A stretch of 55,511 nt of DNA, taken from assembly GCF_001692445.1 (NCBI RefSeq), contig NZ_MAQA01000033.1:1-55511 (forward strand), read 5' to 3'. The notes under the pieces were generated by a model, which did not search any database, had not been told where the DNA came from, and saw only the letters and a program-made list of their open reading frames with translations. Source of the stretch: Oerskovia enterophila. GTDB lineage: Bacteria; Actinomycetota; Actinomycetes; Actinomycetales; Cellulomonadaceae. How positions within the stretch are numbered: the stretch's first letter is position 1; every line of letters starts with the position of its first letter. This document shows, one piece after another, positions 33,194-41,844 of the stretch. The translations under genes and the position numbers were made by a program.

Positions 33194-34812
33194 TGACCGC
33201 TCCAGCGCAGCCACGCGAGGTAGTTCGTGTAGCGCTGGTGCGCGTACTTCAGGACCAGGGCGTCCTCGTAGACGTTCCCGTGCAGCTTGACCGCGTCCTG
33301 CCACAGGGACAGCAGCCCCTCGATCTGCGCGGTGCGCCGCAGGACCTCGGCCTCGCCCAGCCCCTCGAGGCCCGCCTCGACCGCCGAGAGGATCTCGGCC
33401 ACGGGGTCGTCCTGGTCGAGCCCCGCGGCGTCGTACTGCTGGCAGGCCGTGTCGAACAGGTCCCGGATCCACGAGACGCGGTCGGCGCGCAGGGGCTCGC
33501 GCTCCTCGTCGTCGAAGGGTGCGGACTGCAGGTCGGGGACCAGCTTGTCGTGCAGCACGAAGGGGAGCACCGCGCGCAGGTCCGCGAGGTCCACCTCGGC
33601 GTTGCCGCGGAAGAACGCCATGGCCTTGGCGTACGAGATGAGCGACTGCAGGGCCCGCACCGAGAGCCCGTTGAGGGTCTGCGCGCCGATGTCGCCCAGC
33701 CGGTCGCGGCCCGTGTCGGCCGCGGCCAGGAGGTGCGGGTCGATCCCCGCGAGCTTCGCGGTGTCCTTGGTGCGGTACTCGAACTGCCACGCGGCCCGCT
33801 CCAGCACCTCGAGCTGGCTCGCGAAGAACTCCAGCCGTCGCCGCACCGGGACCGGGATGCGCACCGCGAGCACGTCGCGGTGCAGGCGGTCGTGCTCGTC
33901 GGCGTCGAACACGATCTCGGGGGGCACGTTCTCCTCGGGACGCACCCCGCGCTCGGCGCGCGCGACCAGGTCGCCCAGGAAGCGGTTGTTGAACGGCAGC
34001 GCGTGCACGACGACGTCGATCCGGTCCCGCAGCGCGTCGACGACCTGGTAGGTCCCACCGCCCGCGTCGTCGTTCGCCGTGAGGTACCAGGCGGCGGCAC
34101 CCGTCTCGTAGACCTGGTCGTAGACCTCGACGTAGCCGTCGGCCAGGACCGTCAGGAGCGCCGACTGCGTGCGCGTCGGGATGCGGTTGTACTCGTCGAC
34201 GATCTTGACGCGCATGCCCAGCCACGCGCGCCACGCGACGTCGACGTCGGCGAGCGAGTCTGCCTGCACCAGGTCCTTGGGCAGGGGCGTGCCGAACAGG
34301 TCCGAGACCGTGAGCTGCGGGTGCCCGTGCTGCATCGCGCGCCGCACGTCCCGGACCGGGTAGCCCGCGAGGACGCCCATGAGGACGGCGCTCGCGGTCT
34401 TGCCGCGCCCCGGGCCGCCGACCATGAGGCAACGGCCCCGCACCGCGAACGTCAGCAGAGGGAGCAGCACGAAGCTCGAGTACGACTGGTCGCTCGGCAG
34501 GTTCAGGCGTGCCCGGGAGTCCCCGAGGCGGAACGAGACGTCCGGGGCCGTGGGGCCGGCCGAGAACTCGACGTCGTAGTGCGGGCTGATGATCGCGTGG
34601 TTGACGACCCAGAAGTACGCCTGGCGCAGCTTCTCGTCGAGCGGCGCGAACGTCGTCGAGCCGTGACTCGTCCCGGCTGTGCCCGGGACGCCGGACACGG
34701 GCGTGCGGAACAGGTCCGCGACGTCCAGGTCGAACGGGTTCGTGGCCGCCGGCCCGGGGCGCGTGGGAGCGGAGGAGACGTGGTCGAGGTCCTGCTGCTC
34801 GGCGGGGGTCAC
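33190..34812 (-). CDS. MoxR-type AAA+ ATPase
   Basis: The 540-residue ATPase has Walker A GGPGRGKT (132-139), Walker B VKIVDEYNR (202-210), sensor-like YLTANDD and a helical lid and C-terminal region. MoxR proteins remodel or activate partners together with vWA proteins. The start is GTG at 34810-34812 with no Shine-Dalgarno; CAGAAT (34819-34824 on the minus strand) lies six bases upstream, so the mRNA may be leaderless. It is first in the four-gene overlapping unit that runs to 29492. The target of the machine is unknown. Confidence 0.85.
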   Translation of the reverse strand: MTPAEQQDLDHVSSAPTRPGPAATNPFDLDVADLFRTPVSGVPGTAGTSHGSTTFAPLDEKLRQAYFWVVNHAIISPHYDVEFSAGPTAPDVSFRLGDSRARLNLPSDQSYSSFVLLPLLTFAVRGRCLMVGGPGRGKTASAVLMGVLAGYPVRDVRRAMQHGHPQLTVSDLFGTPLPKDLVQADSLADVDVAWRAWLGMRVKIVDEYNRIPTRTQSALLTVLADGYVEVYDQVYETGAAAWYLTANDDAGGGTYQVVDALRDRIDVVVHALPFNNRFLGDLVARAERGVRPEENVPPEIVFDADEHDRLHRDVLAVRIPVPVRRRLEFFASQLEVLERAAWQFEYRTKDTAKLAGIDPHLLAAADTGRDRLGDIGAQTLNGLSVRALQSLISYAKAMAFFRGNAEVDLADLRAVLPFVLHDKLVPDLQSAPFDDEEREPLRADRVSWIRDLFDTACQQYDAAGLDQDDPVAEILSAVEAGLEGLGEAEVLRRTAQIEGLLSLWQDAVKLHGNVYEDALVLKYAHQRYTNYLAWLRWSGQ

Positions 34813-34854
34813 GGAGCGATTCTGCCAGGAGAGTGCGTGGGTCTTCGCCGTGAC

Positions 34855-34914
34855 GTAGAGGGTTCTCGTCGAGAAAGAGGTCTGGGGACCTCTACCTCGA
34901 CGGAAACCCTCTAC
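34855..34914 (-). terminator. Long nested hairpin after the P-type ATPase gene
   Basis: Arms 34855-34873 and 34896-34914 pair at 17 of 19 positions, and an inner AGAGGT/ACCTCT pair extends the stem. It begins ten bases after the P-type ATPase stop. A GTCGAGGTAGA-like element appears three times from the gene end into the hairpin. Confidence 0.65.
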
Positions 34915-34923
34915 CTCGTCGAT

Positions 34924-37746
34924 CTACCTCGACCGTGCGGCGGAGGTCCGCCTCCTCCCGAACGCCTTGGCGGCCTCGACGAGGAGGAACACCACGACCG
35001 AGAGCCCGAGCGTGATGCCCCACTCGCGCAGCCCGATCGGCGCCGAGCCGAACCACGAGTGCATGAAGGGCGCGTAGACGAACACGGCCTGCAGCGCGAC
35101 GAGCGCGCCCGCCGAGTACCAGACCGCCCGGTTGCCCCGCAGGACCGCGAACGTGATGGACGACCGGTCCAGGAAGCGGCAGTTGAACAGGTAGGCGAGC
35201 TGGCCGAGCGCGAGCATCGTCACGGCCGTGGTCTGGGCCTCGGGGACGCTCATGCCCTGGTCGCGCTCGACGAAGTACACGGCCATGGTCGCGCCGCCGA
35301 TGAGGACCGAGACGAGCAGGACCCGTCGCAGGTAGGCCGCGGTGAGGATCGAGGCCTTGGCGTCGCGCGGCGCGCGCGACATGATGTCGGGCTCGGCGCG
35401 CTCGTTGGCCAGCGCGAGAGACAGCGTGACGGCCGTGACCATGTTGATCCACAGGACCTGCACGGGCTGGAGCGGCAGTGCCCACCCGAGCAGCACCGCG
35501 ACGAGGATCACGAGCGACTGCGCGCCGTTGGTCGGCAGCAGGAACAGGACCGACTTGCGCAGGTTGTCGTAGATCCGTCGCCCCTCCTCGACGGCCCGCT
35601 CGATCGTCGCGAAGTTGTCGTCGGCCAGGACCACCTCGGCGGCCTCCTTGGTCGCCTCGGTGCCCTTGATCCCCATCGCGACGCCGACGTCGGCCTGGGT
35701 CAGCGCGGGGGCGTCGTTGACGCCGTCGCCCGTCATGGCCACGACCTGCCCGCGTGACTGGAGCGCCGAGACGATGCGGATCTTGTGCTCGGGGCTCGTG
35801 CGCGCGTAGACGTCGACGTCCTCGACCACCGCGCGGAGCTCCTCGGTGCTCATGGCCTCGAGCTCGGCACCCGTCAGGACCTGGGGCGCAGGTGCTCCGG
35901 CCCCCGCGCCGGTCGGTGGCACGATCCCCATCTCGCGGGCGATCGCGAGGGCCGTGCCCGAGTGGTCGCCCGTGATCATCTTGACCGTGATCCCGGCGTC
36001 CTGGCACTGGGCGATGGCCTCGATCGCCTCAGGGCGGGGCGGGTCGACGATGCCGACCAGTCCGACCAGCTCGAGGCCCGCGTCGACGTCCTCGGGGGAG
36101 AGCGTCGTCCGACCAGGGGCCGCACCGGCGCGCGCGGCGGCCAGGACCCGCAGACCCTGGGCGCCGATCGCGTCGATCTGCTCGTACCAGAGGTCGCGGT
36201 CGAGCGGCTCGGGCCGCCCGTCCGCACCGGTCTGGGTCGCGCACCGGTCGAGCACCCGGTCCGGGGCACCCTTCACGAGGACGTGGAGACCGCCGTCGGG
36301 GTCCTGGGTCAGCGTGGCCATGTACTTGTTCTCGGACTCGAACGGGACGAGCGCGACGCGCCGCCACCCGGTCGGGTCGAACCCGGCCTTGAGGCCCAGG
36401 GTCCGCAACGCTCCCTCGGTCGGCTCGCCCACGAGCCGCCAGCCCGGCGCGTCGCCCTCGCCGGCGTCGTCCTGTCCACCCGGCCCGTCGGCCCCCTCGG
36501 GGCCCCGGTCCTCTCCCTCCACGGTGGACCGGACGATCCGGGCGTCGTTGCACAGCGTCATGACCTCGGCCAGGCGCCGCACGTCGGCGTGCTCGGCCAG
36601 CAGCGCGGGGGAGCCGTCGAGGTCGACCTCGCCGTCGGGCGCGTAGCCGATCCCCGTCACGGCGTACTCGTGCGCCGCGGTCCGCACGGTGCGGGCCGTC
36701 ATCTCGTTCTTGGTCAGCGTCCCGGTCTTGTCCGAGCAGATCGTGGTCACCGAGCCGAGCGTCTCGACGGCCGGGAGGCGGCGCGTGATCGCCCGTCGTC
36801 GGGCCATCTGCTGCACGCCCAGAGCGAGCGTGATCGTCACGAGGGCCGGCAGGCCCTCGGGCACGGCCGCGACCGCGAAACCGATCGCCGCCGAGATCAG
36901 CTCGGGGGTGTCGAACCCGTGGACCACGCGCCCGATGACCACCATGACCACGGCCATCACGAGGATCAGGACCGCGAGCTTCTTGCCGAACGCGTCGAGC
37001 GTCCGCGACAGGGGGGTCTCGAGCGAGTCCACCTCGGAGATCAGGGTCTGGATGCGGCCGATCTCGGTCGTCTCGCCCGTCTCGACGACCACGCCCGTGC
37101 CCGTCCCCGCCGAGACGAGGGTGCCCGAGAACAGCATGCTCGACCGGTCGCCCACCCCGGACCCGGCGGGGACGGGGTCGCTCGACTTGGACGCAGGGAC
37201 CGACTCGCCCGTGAGCGCCGACTCGTCGACCCGGAGGTTGACCCCCTCCAGCAGCCGCAGGTCGGCCGGGACGCGGTCGCCCGACCGGACCCGCACGACG
37301 TCGCCCGGGACCAGGTCGTCGGCGTCGATCTGCGTCCAGGCGCCGTCGCGCCGGACCTGCGCGTGGACCGAGAGCATGCTGCGGATGCCGTCGAGCGCCT
37401 TCTCGGCCCGGCCCTCCTGGACCAGCCCGATCGCGGCGTTGATGACCGCGACCGCGAGGATCACCGTGAAGTCGATCCAGTCGCCCACGATCGCCTTGAG
37501 CACGGCCGACACGAGCAGGATGTAGATGAGGACGTCGTCGAACTGCGAGAGCACCCGGCGCCACCAGGGCGTGCGCGCGGGCGGGGCCAGCCGGTTGGGG
37601 CCCACCTCGGCGAGCCGCGTCCGGGCCTGGTCGGCCGTGAGCCCCTCGTCGCTCGACCCGACCTCGGCCAGCACCGCCCGTGGCGGGAGCGCCCAGGGCG
37701 TCGGCTCGGCGGTCGCGGTCGCGGTGGGGGAGTCCGAGGCGCTCAT
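34924..37746 (-). CDS. Cation-translocating P-type ATPase (P2-like)
   Basis: The 940-residue protein has the full P-type layout: N-terminal cation ATPase domain, actuator with LTGESVP, phosphorylation motif DKTGTLTKNE with Asp339, nucleotide-binding domain with KGAPDRVL, hinge TGDGVNDAPAL and ten predicted TM helices. M4 has PEGL as in Ca2+ pumps. In M5/M6 the segments LPTNGAQSLV and WINMVTAVTLSLALANE lack the Glu and Asp of the SERCA calcium sites, so the ion is uncertain. The ATG at 37746 is chosen over an in-frame ATG at 37779 because residues after it match family N-termini in length; its Shine-Dalgarno is weak. It is divergent from the YbjQ gene. Confidence 0.9.
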   Translation of the reverse strand: MSASDSPTATATAEPTPWALPPRAVLAEVGSSDEGLTADQARTRLAEVGPNRLAPPARTPWWRRVLSQFDDVLIYILLVSAVLKAIVGDWIDFTVILAVAVINAAIGLVQEGRAEKALDGIRSMLSVHAQVRRDGAWTQIDADDLVPGDVVRVRSGDRVPADLRLLEGVNLRVDESALTGESVPASKSSDPVPAGSGVGDRSSMLFSGTLVSAGTGTGVVVETGETTEIGRIQTLISEVDSLETPLSRTLDAFGKKLAVLILVMAVVMVVIGRVVHGFDTPELISAAIGFAVAAVPEGLPALVTITLALGVQQMARRRAITRRLPAVETLGSVTTICSDKTGTLTKNEMTARTVRTAAHEYAVTGIGYAPDGEVDLDGSPALLAEHADVRRLAEVMTLCNDARIVRSTVEGEDRGPEGADGPGGQDDAGEGDAPGWRLVGEPTEGALRTLGLKAGFDPTGWRRVALVPFESENKYMATLTQDPDGGLHVLVKGAPDRVLDRCATQTGADGRPEPLDRDLWYEQIDAIGAQGLRVLAAARAGAAPGRTTLSPEDVDAGLELVGLVGIVDPPRPEAIEAIAQCQDAGITVKMITGDHSGTALAIAREMGIVPPTGAGAGAPAPQVLTGAELEAMSTEELRAVVEDVDVYARTSPEHKIRIVSALQSRGQVVAMTGDGVNDAPALTQADVGVAMGIKGTEATKEAAEVVLADDNFATIERAVEEGRRIYDNLRKSVLFLLPTNGAQSLVILVAVLLGWALPLQPVQVLWINMVTAVTLSLALANERAEPDIMSRAPRDAKASILTAAYLRRVLLVSVLIGGATMAVYFVERDQGMSVPEAQTTAVTMLALGQLAYLFNCRFLDRSSITFAVLRGNRAVWYSAGALVALQAVFVYAPFMHSWFGSAPIGLREWGITLGLSVVVFLLVEAAKAFGRRRTSAARSR

Positions 37747-37905
37747 GCGTCCATTCAAACCCCGCGGGCCCGCGACCACGCGGCGAGCCGCCGGGGTGGG
37801 ACGAAGCGTTCCACGGCCCCTCGGCCCCGCCGGGCGCGGCGCCCGGGGACCTCCTACGGTGAGGGAGACGTCGCGCAGGTCGCGCGACCGTGAGGAGGAC
37901 GTACC

Positions 37906-38223
37906 GTGCTGGTCTCCACCATGAACGATGTCCCGGGCCGGACCGTGCAGCAGGTCATCGGCGAGGTGACCGGGCTGACCGTCCGGTCGCGCAACGTCGG
38001 CGCGCAGATCGGGGCGGGGTTCAAGTCGATCGTCGGCGGCGAGCTCAAGGGCTTGACCAAGCAGCTCCAGCAGTCACGCGACGAGGCCGTGGCCCGCATG
38101 GTCGAGGAGGCCACGGCGCAGGGCGCCAACGCGATCCTCGCGATGCGCTACGACAGCGACGAGGTCGGCAACGGCTATCAGGAGATCGTGGCGTACGGGA
38201 CGGCCGTGGTGCTCGCGCCCTGA
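37906..38223 (+). CDS. YbjQ/UPF0145 family protein
   Basis: The 105-residue protein starts MLVSTMNDVPGRTVQQVIG and contains GLTVRSRNVGAQIGAGFKSIVGGE and GANAILAMRYDS, characteristic of the YbjQ heavy-metal-binding-like family, which forms pentamers of unknown function. GAGGAGG at 37892-37898 precedes the GTG start. TACGGT at 37855-37860 may be the -10. A short 6-bp hairpin (38234-38248) separates it from the convergent NadR gene. Confidence 0.85.
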   Translation: MLVSTMNDVPGRTVQQVIGEVTGLTVRSRNVGAQIGAGFKSIVGGELKGLTKQLQQSRDEAVARMVEEATAQGANAILAMRYDSDEVGNGYQEIVAYGTAVVLAP

Positions 38224-38233
38224 CGGCGGGGGT

Positions 38234-38248
38234 GCGCCCGAGGGGCGC
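38234..38248. terminator. Short hairpin between convergent YbjQ and NadR genes
   Basis: GCGCCC (38234-38239) and GGGCGC (38243-38248) form a 6-bp stem with a 3-base loop. It is short and T-less, so only a weak candidate. Confidence 0.3.
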
Positions 38249-38260
38249 TCGCGGCCCGGC

Positions 38261-39307
38261 TCAGTAGGCGTCGGTCCCGGCCTGCGTCATGGGCGCGGCC
38301 ACGGCGCGGGGCGTGGCGAGCAGCGGCCCGACGGCGTCGATCGCGCGGGCGAGCCTGCTCGCCCGGTCTCCGCGCACCTCGAGCCACGGCACGTCCTGCC
38401 CGGCCAGGACCTCCCGGAAGCGGTCCTGCATCGCGTGGCGGATGTGCTCGCCGTCGCGCAGCCCGTCCTGGACGAACGGGATCTCGTCGCCCGTGAGGAG
38501 GTAGAGGTCGGGACGGCGGGTCGCGGCGAGCGCCTCCACGCTCGCCGACCGTGAGCCGACGTAGCGCTCGTGCCACAGGGTCGTCGCGAGCACGTCGGTG
38601 TCGCACACGACCAGGGGGACCGGGGTCAGGGCCGCGGCCTCGTCCTCGCGCCGGGCCTGCTCCCGGGCGACGAGGTCGAACTCGGCGGTGTGCCACGGCG
38701 CCTCGAGCCCGCCCGGCCGGACCTCCGACCACTCGCGGCCGAACTCGAGCACGGGTTCCAGGCGGTAGTGCTCGGCGAGCTCGGTGGCCAGGGTCGTCGA
38801 ACCGGTCGACTCGGCACCGAGCACCACGACGCGGCGCGCGAACCACGCTCGGACCGAGGCGGGCAGCGCCCACCAGTGCGCCCCGGGGTCGGCGCGGACC
38901 GCGGTCCCGGACACCGAGACCACCGCGCGGCCCGGGTCGACCTGGACCCACTCGGCGTCGAACCGGCGAGCCAGCTCGACGCCGTACCGGTCCGACGTGA
39001 ACACGGCGTCCACGGGGGCGTCGGCGGGGTCGAGGAGCGACTCCATGACCTTGACGTGCTCGGCCCACGCGTCGGGGCTCGCGTAGTCGACCGGGGCGTC
39101 GTCGAGCCCCGTGACGACGTGCGCGCCCGGCACCTCGGCCCGCAGCCACCCGGCGCGGACCTTGCCCGGGATCGACTCCTGCGAGGCCGTGAGCACCTGG
39201 ACGGTCACGCGCTCGCACCGCGACAACGCCGTGCGCACGAGGTTCACGTGGCCCGCGTGCACGGGGTAGAACTTGCCGATCACGAGGCCGTGCGCGAACC
39301 GGGTCAT
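38261..39307 (-). CDS. nadR: NadR-like NMN adenylyltransferase/ribosylnicotinamide kinase
   Basis: The 348-residue protein joins a nucleotidyltransferase domain (GKFYPVHAGH at 11-20, SVSGTAVR at 131-138) to a P-loop kinase-like domain (from about 160). It would phosphorylate nicotinamide riboside and adenylate NMN to NAD in the cytoplasm. The kinase Walker A reads GAESTGSTT (164-172), with Ser in place of Lys. It lacks the N-terminal helix-turn-helix of enterobacterial NadR. It overlaps the PnuC stop as ATGA, so uptake and phosphorylation are coupled in one transcript. Confidence 0.85.
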   Translation of the reverse strand: MTRFAHGLVIGKFYPVHAGHVNLVRTALSRCERVTVQVLTASQESIPGKVRAGWLRAEVPGAHVVTGLDDAPVDYASPDAWAEHVKVMESLLDPADAPVDAVFTSDRYGVELARRFDAEWVQVDPGRAVVSVSGTAVRADPGAHWWALPASVRAWFARRVVVLGAESTGSTTLATELAEHYRLEPVLEFGREWSEVRPGGLEAPWHTAEFDLVAREQARREDEAAALTPVPLVVCDTDVLATTLWHERYVGSRSASVEALAATRRPDLYLLTGDEIPFVQDGLRDGEHIRHAMQDRFREVLAGQDVPWLEVRGDRASRLARAIDAVGPLLATPRAVAAPMTQAGTDAY

Positions 39308-39939
39308 CGGGCGTCCTGCCGGGCCGCGGGCGCGGCGCCGTCGGGCTCCGTGGGCGTGCCCGCGCCCGTGCCCGTGTGCGTGCCGGCGCGCAGCTCGGCC
39401 GACCAGTCGCGCAGCCCCAGCGCGCACAGGCCGATGAAGCCCACGTAGAGGACGGCCGTCAGCCACAGCCCCTGGCTCGCGTAGAGGCCGACGAGCATCA
39501 CGTCGGTCACGATCCACACCCACCAGCTCCCCACCCACTTGCGCCCCAGCATGAGCTGGGCGACCAGGCTCGTCGAGGTCGTCAGGGCGTCCCAGAACGG
39601 CACGGTCGAGTCGGTCCACGTCGACAGGACCCAGACCAGCAGCGCGGTCGCCGCGGCGGCGCCCACCGCAGCGGCGGGCCAGACCCACGCGGGGGTCCGT
39701 CGCACGGTCAGCGCACGGTGCGCCTCGCCGCCGCGCACCCACCAGTACCAGCCGAGCGCGCCCAGCACGAGGTACACGACCTGGAGCCCCGCGCCGGCGT
39801 AGAGCCCCGTCGAGGCGAACAGGACCACGTACACCGCGTTGTTCGCGAGACCGATCGGGAAGGTCCACACGTTCTGCCGGACGGCCAGCCAGACGCACAG
39901 GGCGCCCGTCACGAAGCCGATGATCTCCTCGATGCTCAC
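39304..39939 (-). CDS. pnuC: PnuC-family nicotinamide riboside transporter
   Basis: The 211-residue protein has about seven TM helices and the PnuC signatures WTFPIGLANNAVYVVLF, YQ-like GLQVVYLVLGALGWYWW and TSTSLVAQLMLGRKWVGSWWVWI. PnuC channels facilitate uptake of nicotinamide riboside, trapped by the kinase encoded next. The GTG start has no Shine-Dalgarno; a TAGGGT -10 lies six bases upstream, so the mRNA is probably leaderless. The C-terminal tail is Thr/Pro/Ala-rich and likely disordered. Confidence 0.9.
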   Translation of the reverse strand: MSIEEIIGFVTGALCVWLAVRQNVWTFPIGLANNAVYVVLFASTGLYAGAGLQVVYLVLGALGWYWWVRGGEAHRALTVRRTPAWVWPAAAVGAAAATALLVWVLSTWTDSTVPFWDALTTSTSLVAQLMLGRKWVGSWWVWIVTDVMLVGLYASQGLWLTAVLYVGFIGLCALGLRDWSAELRAGTHTGTGAGTPTEPDGAAPAARQDAR

Positions 39940-39945
39940 CGGGAC

Positions 39946-39951
39946 ACCCTA
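39946..39951 (-). promoter_or_regulatory. -10 element for leaderless pnuC-nadR mRNA
   Basis: TAGGGT on the minus strand ends six bases before the GTG start codon (39937-39939), placing the transcript start at the start codon itself. No good -35 is visible. Confidence 0.5.
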
Positions 39952-40067
39952 GGGGCACCCGGGGGGCGGGGCGGGCGACGGACCCTTCTGCGAGCGGCCC
40001 GCCTCCGGGGTTACCGTCGGTACGCACGGTCCTGCACCCCTGATCCCCCGCTCGAAGGAGCCACATC

Positions 40068-40508
40068 ATGGCAGTCCGCACCGCACGCACCGCATGGAAC
40101 GGCACCCTCCAGGAGGGCACCGGACAGGTCGAGCTCACGAGCTCCGGCGTCGGGACGTTCGACGTCAGCTTCCCGCGCCGCACGGCCGACGCGGCCGAGG
40201 GAGTCACGAGCCCCGAGGAGCTCATCGCGGCCGCGCACACCTCGTGCTACGCGATGCAGCTCTCCGGCGTGATCGGCGCCGCGGGCGGCACGCCCCTCGC
40301 GCTCGACGTGTCGGCCGACGTCACGCTGACCCCGGACCCTGCGGGCGGCCTGCGGATCTCCGCGATCGCCCTCACGGTCCGTGGCGAGGTCGACGGCCTC
40401 GACGAGGCCGGCTTCCTCGAGGCGGCGGAGACGGCCAAGGCCACGTGCCCGGTCTCCAAGGCGCTCACGGGCACGACGATCACGCTCGACGCGACCTACG
40501 AGTCCTGA
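40068..40508 (+). CDS. OsmC family peroxidase
   Basis: The 146-residue protein has the OsmC subfamily layout with the two redox cysteines at Cys60 (HTSCYAM) and Cys127 (ATCPVSKAL). These enzymes reduce organic hydroperoxides, usually with a lipoyl or thiol cofactor. GAAGGAG precedes the ATG. TACCGT near 40012-40017 may be its -10; the divergent pnuC promoter is about 60 bases away. A GAGTCCTGACCCGGA block is duplicated across its stop codon (first copy 40500-40514). Confidence 0.9.
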   Translation: MAVRTARTAWNGTLQEGTGQVELTSSGVGTFDVSFPRRTADAAEGVTSPEELIAAAHTSCYAMQLSGVIGAAGGTPLALDVSADVTLTPDPAGGLRISAIALTVRGEVDGLDEAGFLEAAETAKATCPVSKALTGTTITLDATYES

Positions 40509-40546
40509 CCCGGAACCTCCGAGTCCTGACCCGGACCCCGCGGGCC

Positions 40547-40598
40547 GCCGGGCGCGAGGAGGGCGGCTCGACCGAGCAGCCCGCACCACGCGCCCGGC
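40547..40598. terminator. Possible branched hairpin between OsmC and the convergent SDR gene
   Basis: GCCGGGCGCG (40547-40556) is exactly complementary to 40589-40598; the 32-base loop itself can fold (GGCTCG with CGAGC). It lies in the 115-base convergent gap. Confidence 0.4.
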
Positions 40599-40623
40599 GT
40601 GCCGCGGCTCGCGGCCGCCGACC

Positions 40624-41664
40624 CTAGTGCGGCAGCAGCGGCGGGCTCTGGGTCCCGGCACCCTCGACAAGCCCGTCGACGACCTCGGTGACGGTCGACC
40701 GGGCGTCGTGCGACGGTGCCCAGCGCAGCAGCCGGCGCGCCCGCGACGCGTCGAGGACCGGTACCGCGAGCGCGACGTCGAACCAGCCCGGGTCGAGCGG
40801 GACGGCTCGTGCCGCCCAGGCCAGGGCGACCAGGCGGCGCAACGACGTGGGCGAGACCTCACGGAGCCGTCCCTGCGAGACGATCGCGGCGACGTCGGGC
40901 CCTGAGAGGACCTCCGGAGCGGCGACGTTGAACGTGCCCGCGTGGCGCCCCACGAGGATCGCGCGGTAGGCCTCCGCGAGGTCGTCCGCGTGGACCACCT
41001 GGAGCCGCATCCCGCGCGGCCACACGAGCGTCGGCAGGAAGCCCTTGCGACGCAGCGGCAGGGGCAGGAGCCGCCCGAAGAACAACCGGGACACCTCGCT
41101 CGCGGCGTCGCGCTGGAACGTGAACGGTGCGCGCACGCGCGTCACCACGACGCCCGGGTGAGCGGCCGAGAACCGGTCGAGGAGCTCTTCGACCTCGACC
41201 TTCTGGGCGCTGCTGACCGACCCCGCGATGCCCGCGGTGGGCCAGTACTCGTCACGCGGGACGTCGTCGAACGCGGGCGAGCACGCGCTCGCGCACGACG
41301 CGACGACCAGGTGCCCCACCCCCGCGCGCGCCGCGGCCGCGGCGACCCGTCGAGTGCCCTCGACGTTGACGCGGGCCAGCTCGTCCCGGTCGTGCGCGGG
41401 ATCGATCGCCCACGCGAGGTGCACGACGGCGTCCGCGCCCACGAACGCCCCCTCGAGCCGCGAGGTGACGACGTCCTCCGGGTCCCTCAGGTCGCACCGC
41501 ACCCACTCGGCGGTGTCGAACGGCGGGACGACCGTGCTCGAGCCGTCCGCGCGCGGCACCCGGCTCGCGACCCCCACGACCGAGGTCACGACCGGTTCGA
41601 CCGCGAGCCGGCGCAGCAGGGCCGACCCGACGTTGCCGCTCGCACCGACGATCACGACGCGCAT
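40624..41664 (-). CDS. NAD-dependent epimerase/dehydratase (extended SDR) family protein
   Basis: The 346-residue protein has the N-terminal Rossmann motif GASGNVG (7-13), VVHLAWAIDP and a C-terminal half typical of extended SDRs. At the catalytic YxxxK position it reads SSAQK, so Tyr is Ser while Lys is kept; activity may be altered or lost. A GAGGAG lies shortly before the ATG. Substrate unknown; nucleoside-sugar or steroid-like substrates are common for relatives. It is convergent with OsmC and divergent from the ABC-like/YhgE pair. Confidence 0.8.
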   Translation of the reverse strand: MRVVIVGASGNVGSALLRRLAVEPVVTSVVGVASRVPRADGSSTVVPPFDTAEWVRCDLRDPEDVVTSRLEGAFVGADAVVHLAWAIDPAHDRDELARVNVEGTRRVAAAAARAGVGHLVVASCASACSPAFDDVPRDEYWPTAGIAGSVSSAQKVEVEELLDRFSAAHPGVVVTRVRAPFTFQRDAASEVSRLFFGRLLPLPLRRKGFLPTLVWPRGMRLQVVHADDLAEAYRAILVGRHAGTFNVAAPEVLSGPDVAAIVSQGRLREVSPTSLRRLVALAWAARAVPLDPGWFDVALAVPVLDASRARRLLRWAPSHDARSTVTEVVDGLVEGAGTQSPPLLPH

Positions 41665-41844
41665 GAAGTCTCCTCTCGTCGCCCGTTTTCCCAGGCTACC
41701 GACGATGGGCCGCCTCGGCCGGGGGACGTGCGACCTTCACCCGGACGGCAGGGGACAAGGTGCGCTCCCCGGCGGTCCAACGGAAGATCGACGGGAGGCT
41801 GCCGCGGCGTATCCCGGTGGGCCTCGCCACGAGAGGACCCGAAG

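Noticed and set aside
32087-34432. 781-codon minus-strand frame covering the MoxR gene
   Set aside because: Only its last 368 codons (32087-33193) are the real gene; the rest is the MoxR coding region in another frame.
37747-37779. Upstream ATG of the P-type ATPase
   Set aside because: It adds 11 residues (MVAGPRGLNGR) without a ribosome binding site; the ATG at 37746 gives a usual N-terminus.
40621-40626. TAGGGT-like box at the end of the SDR gene
   Set aside because: It coincides with the gene's stop codon on the minus strand and no gene follows in that direction before OsmC, so it is chance.
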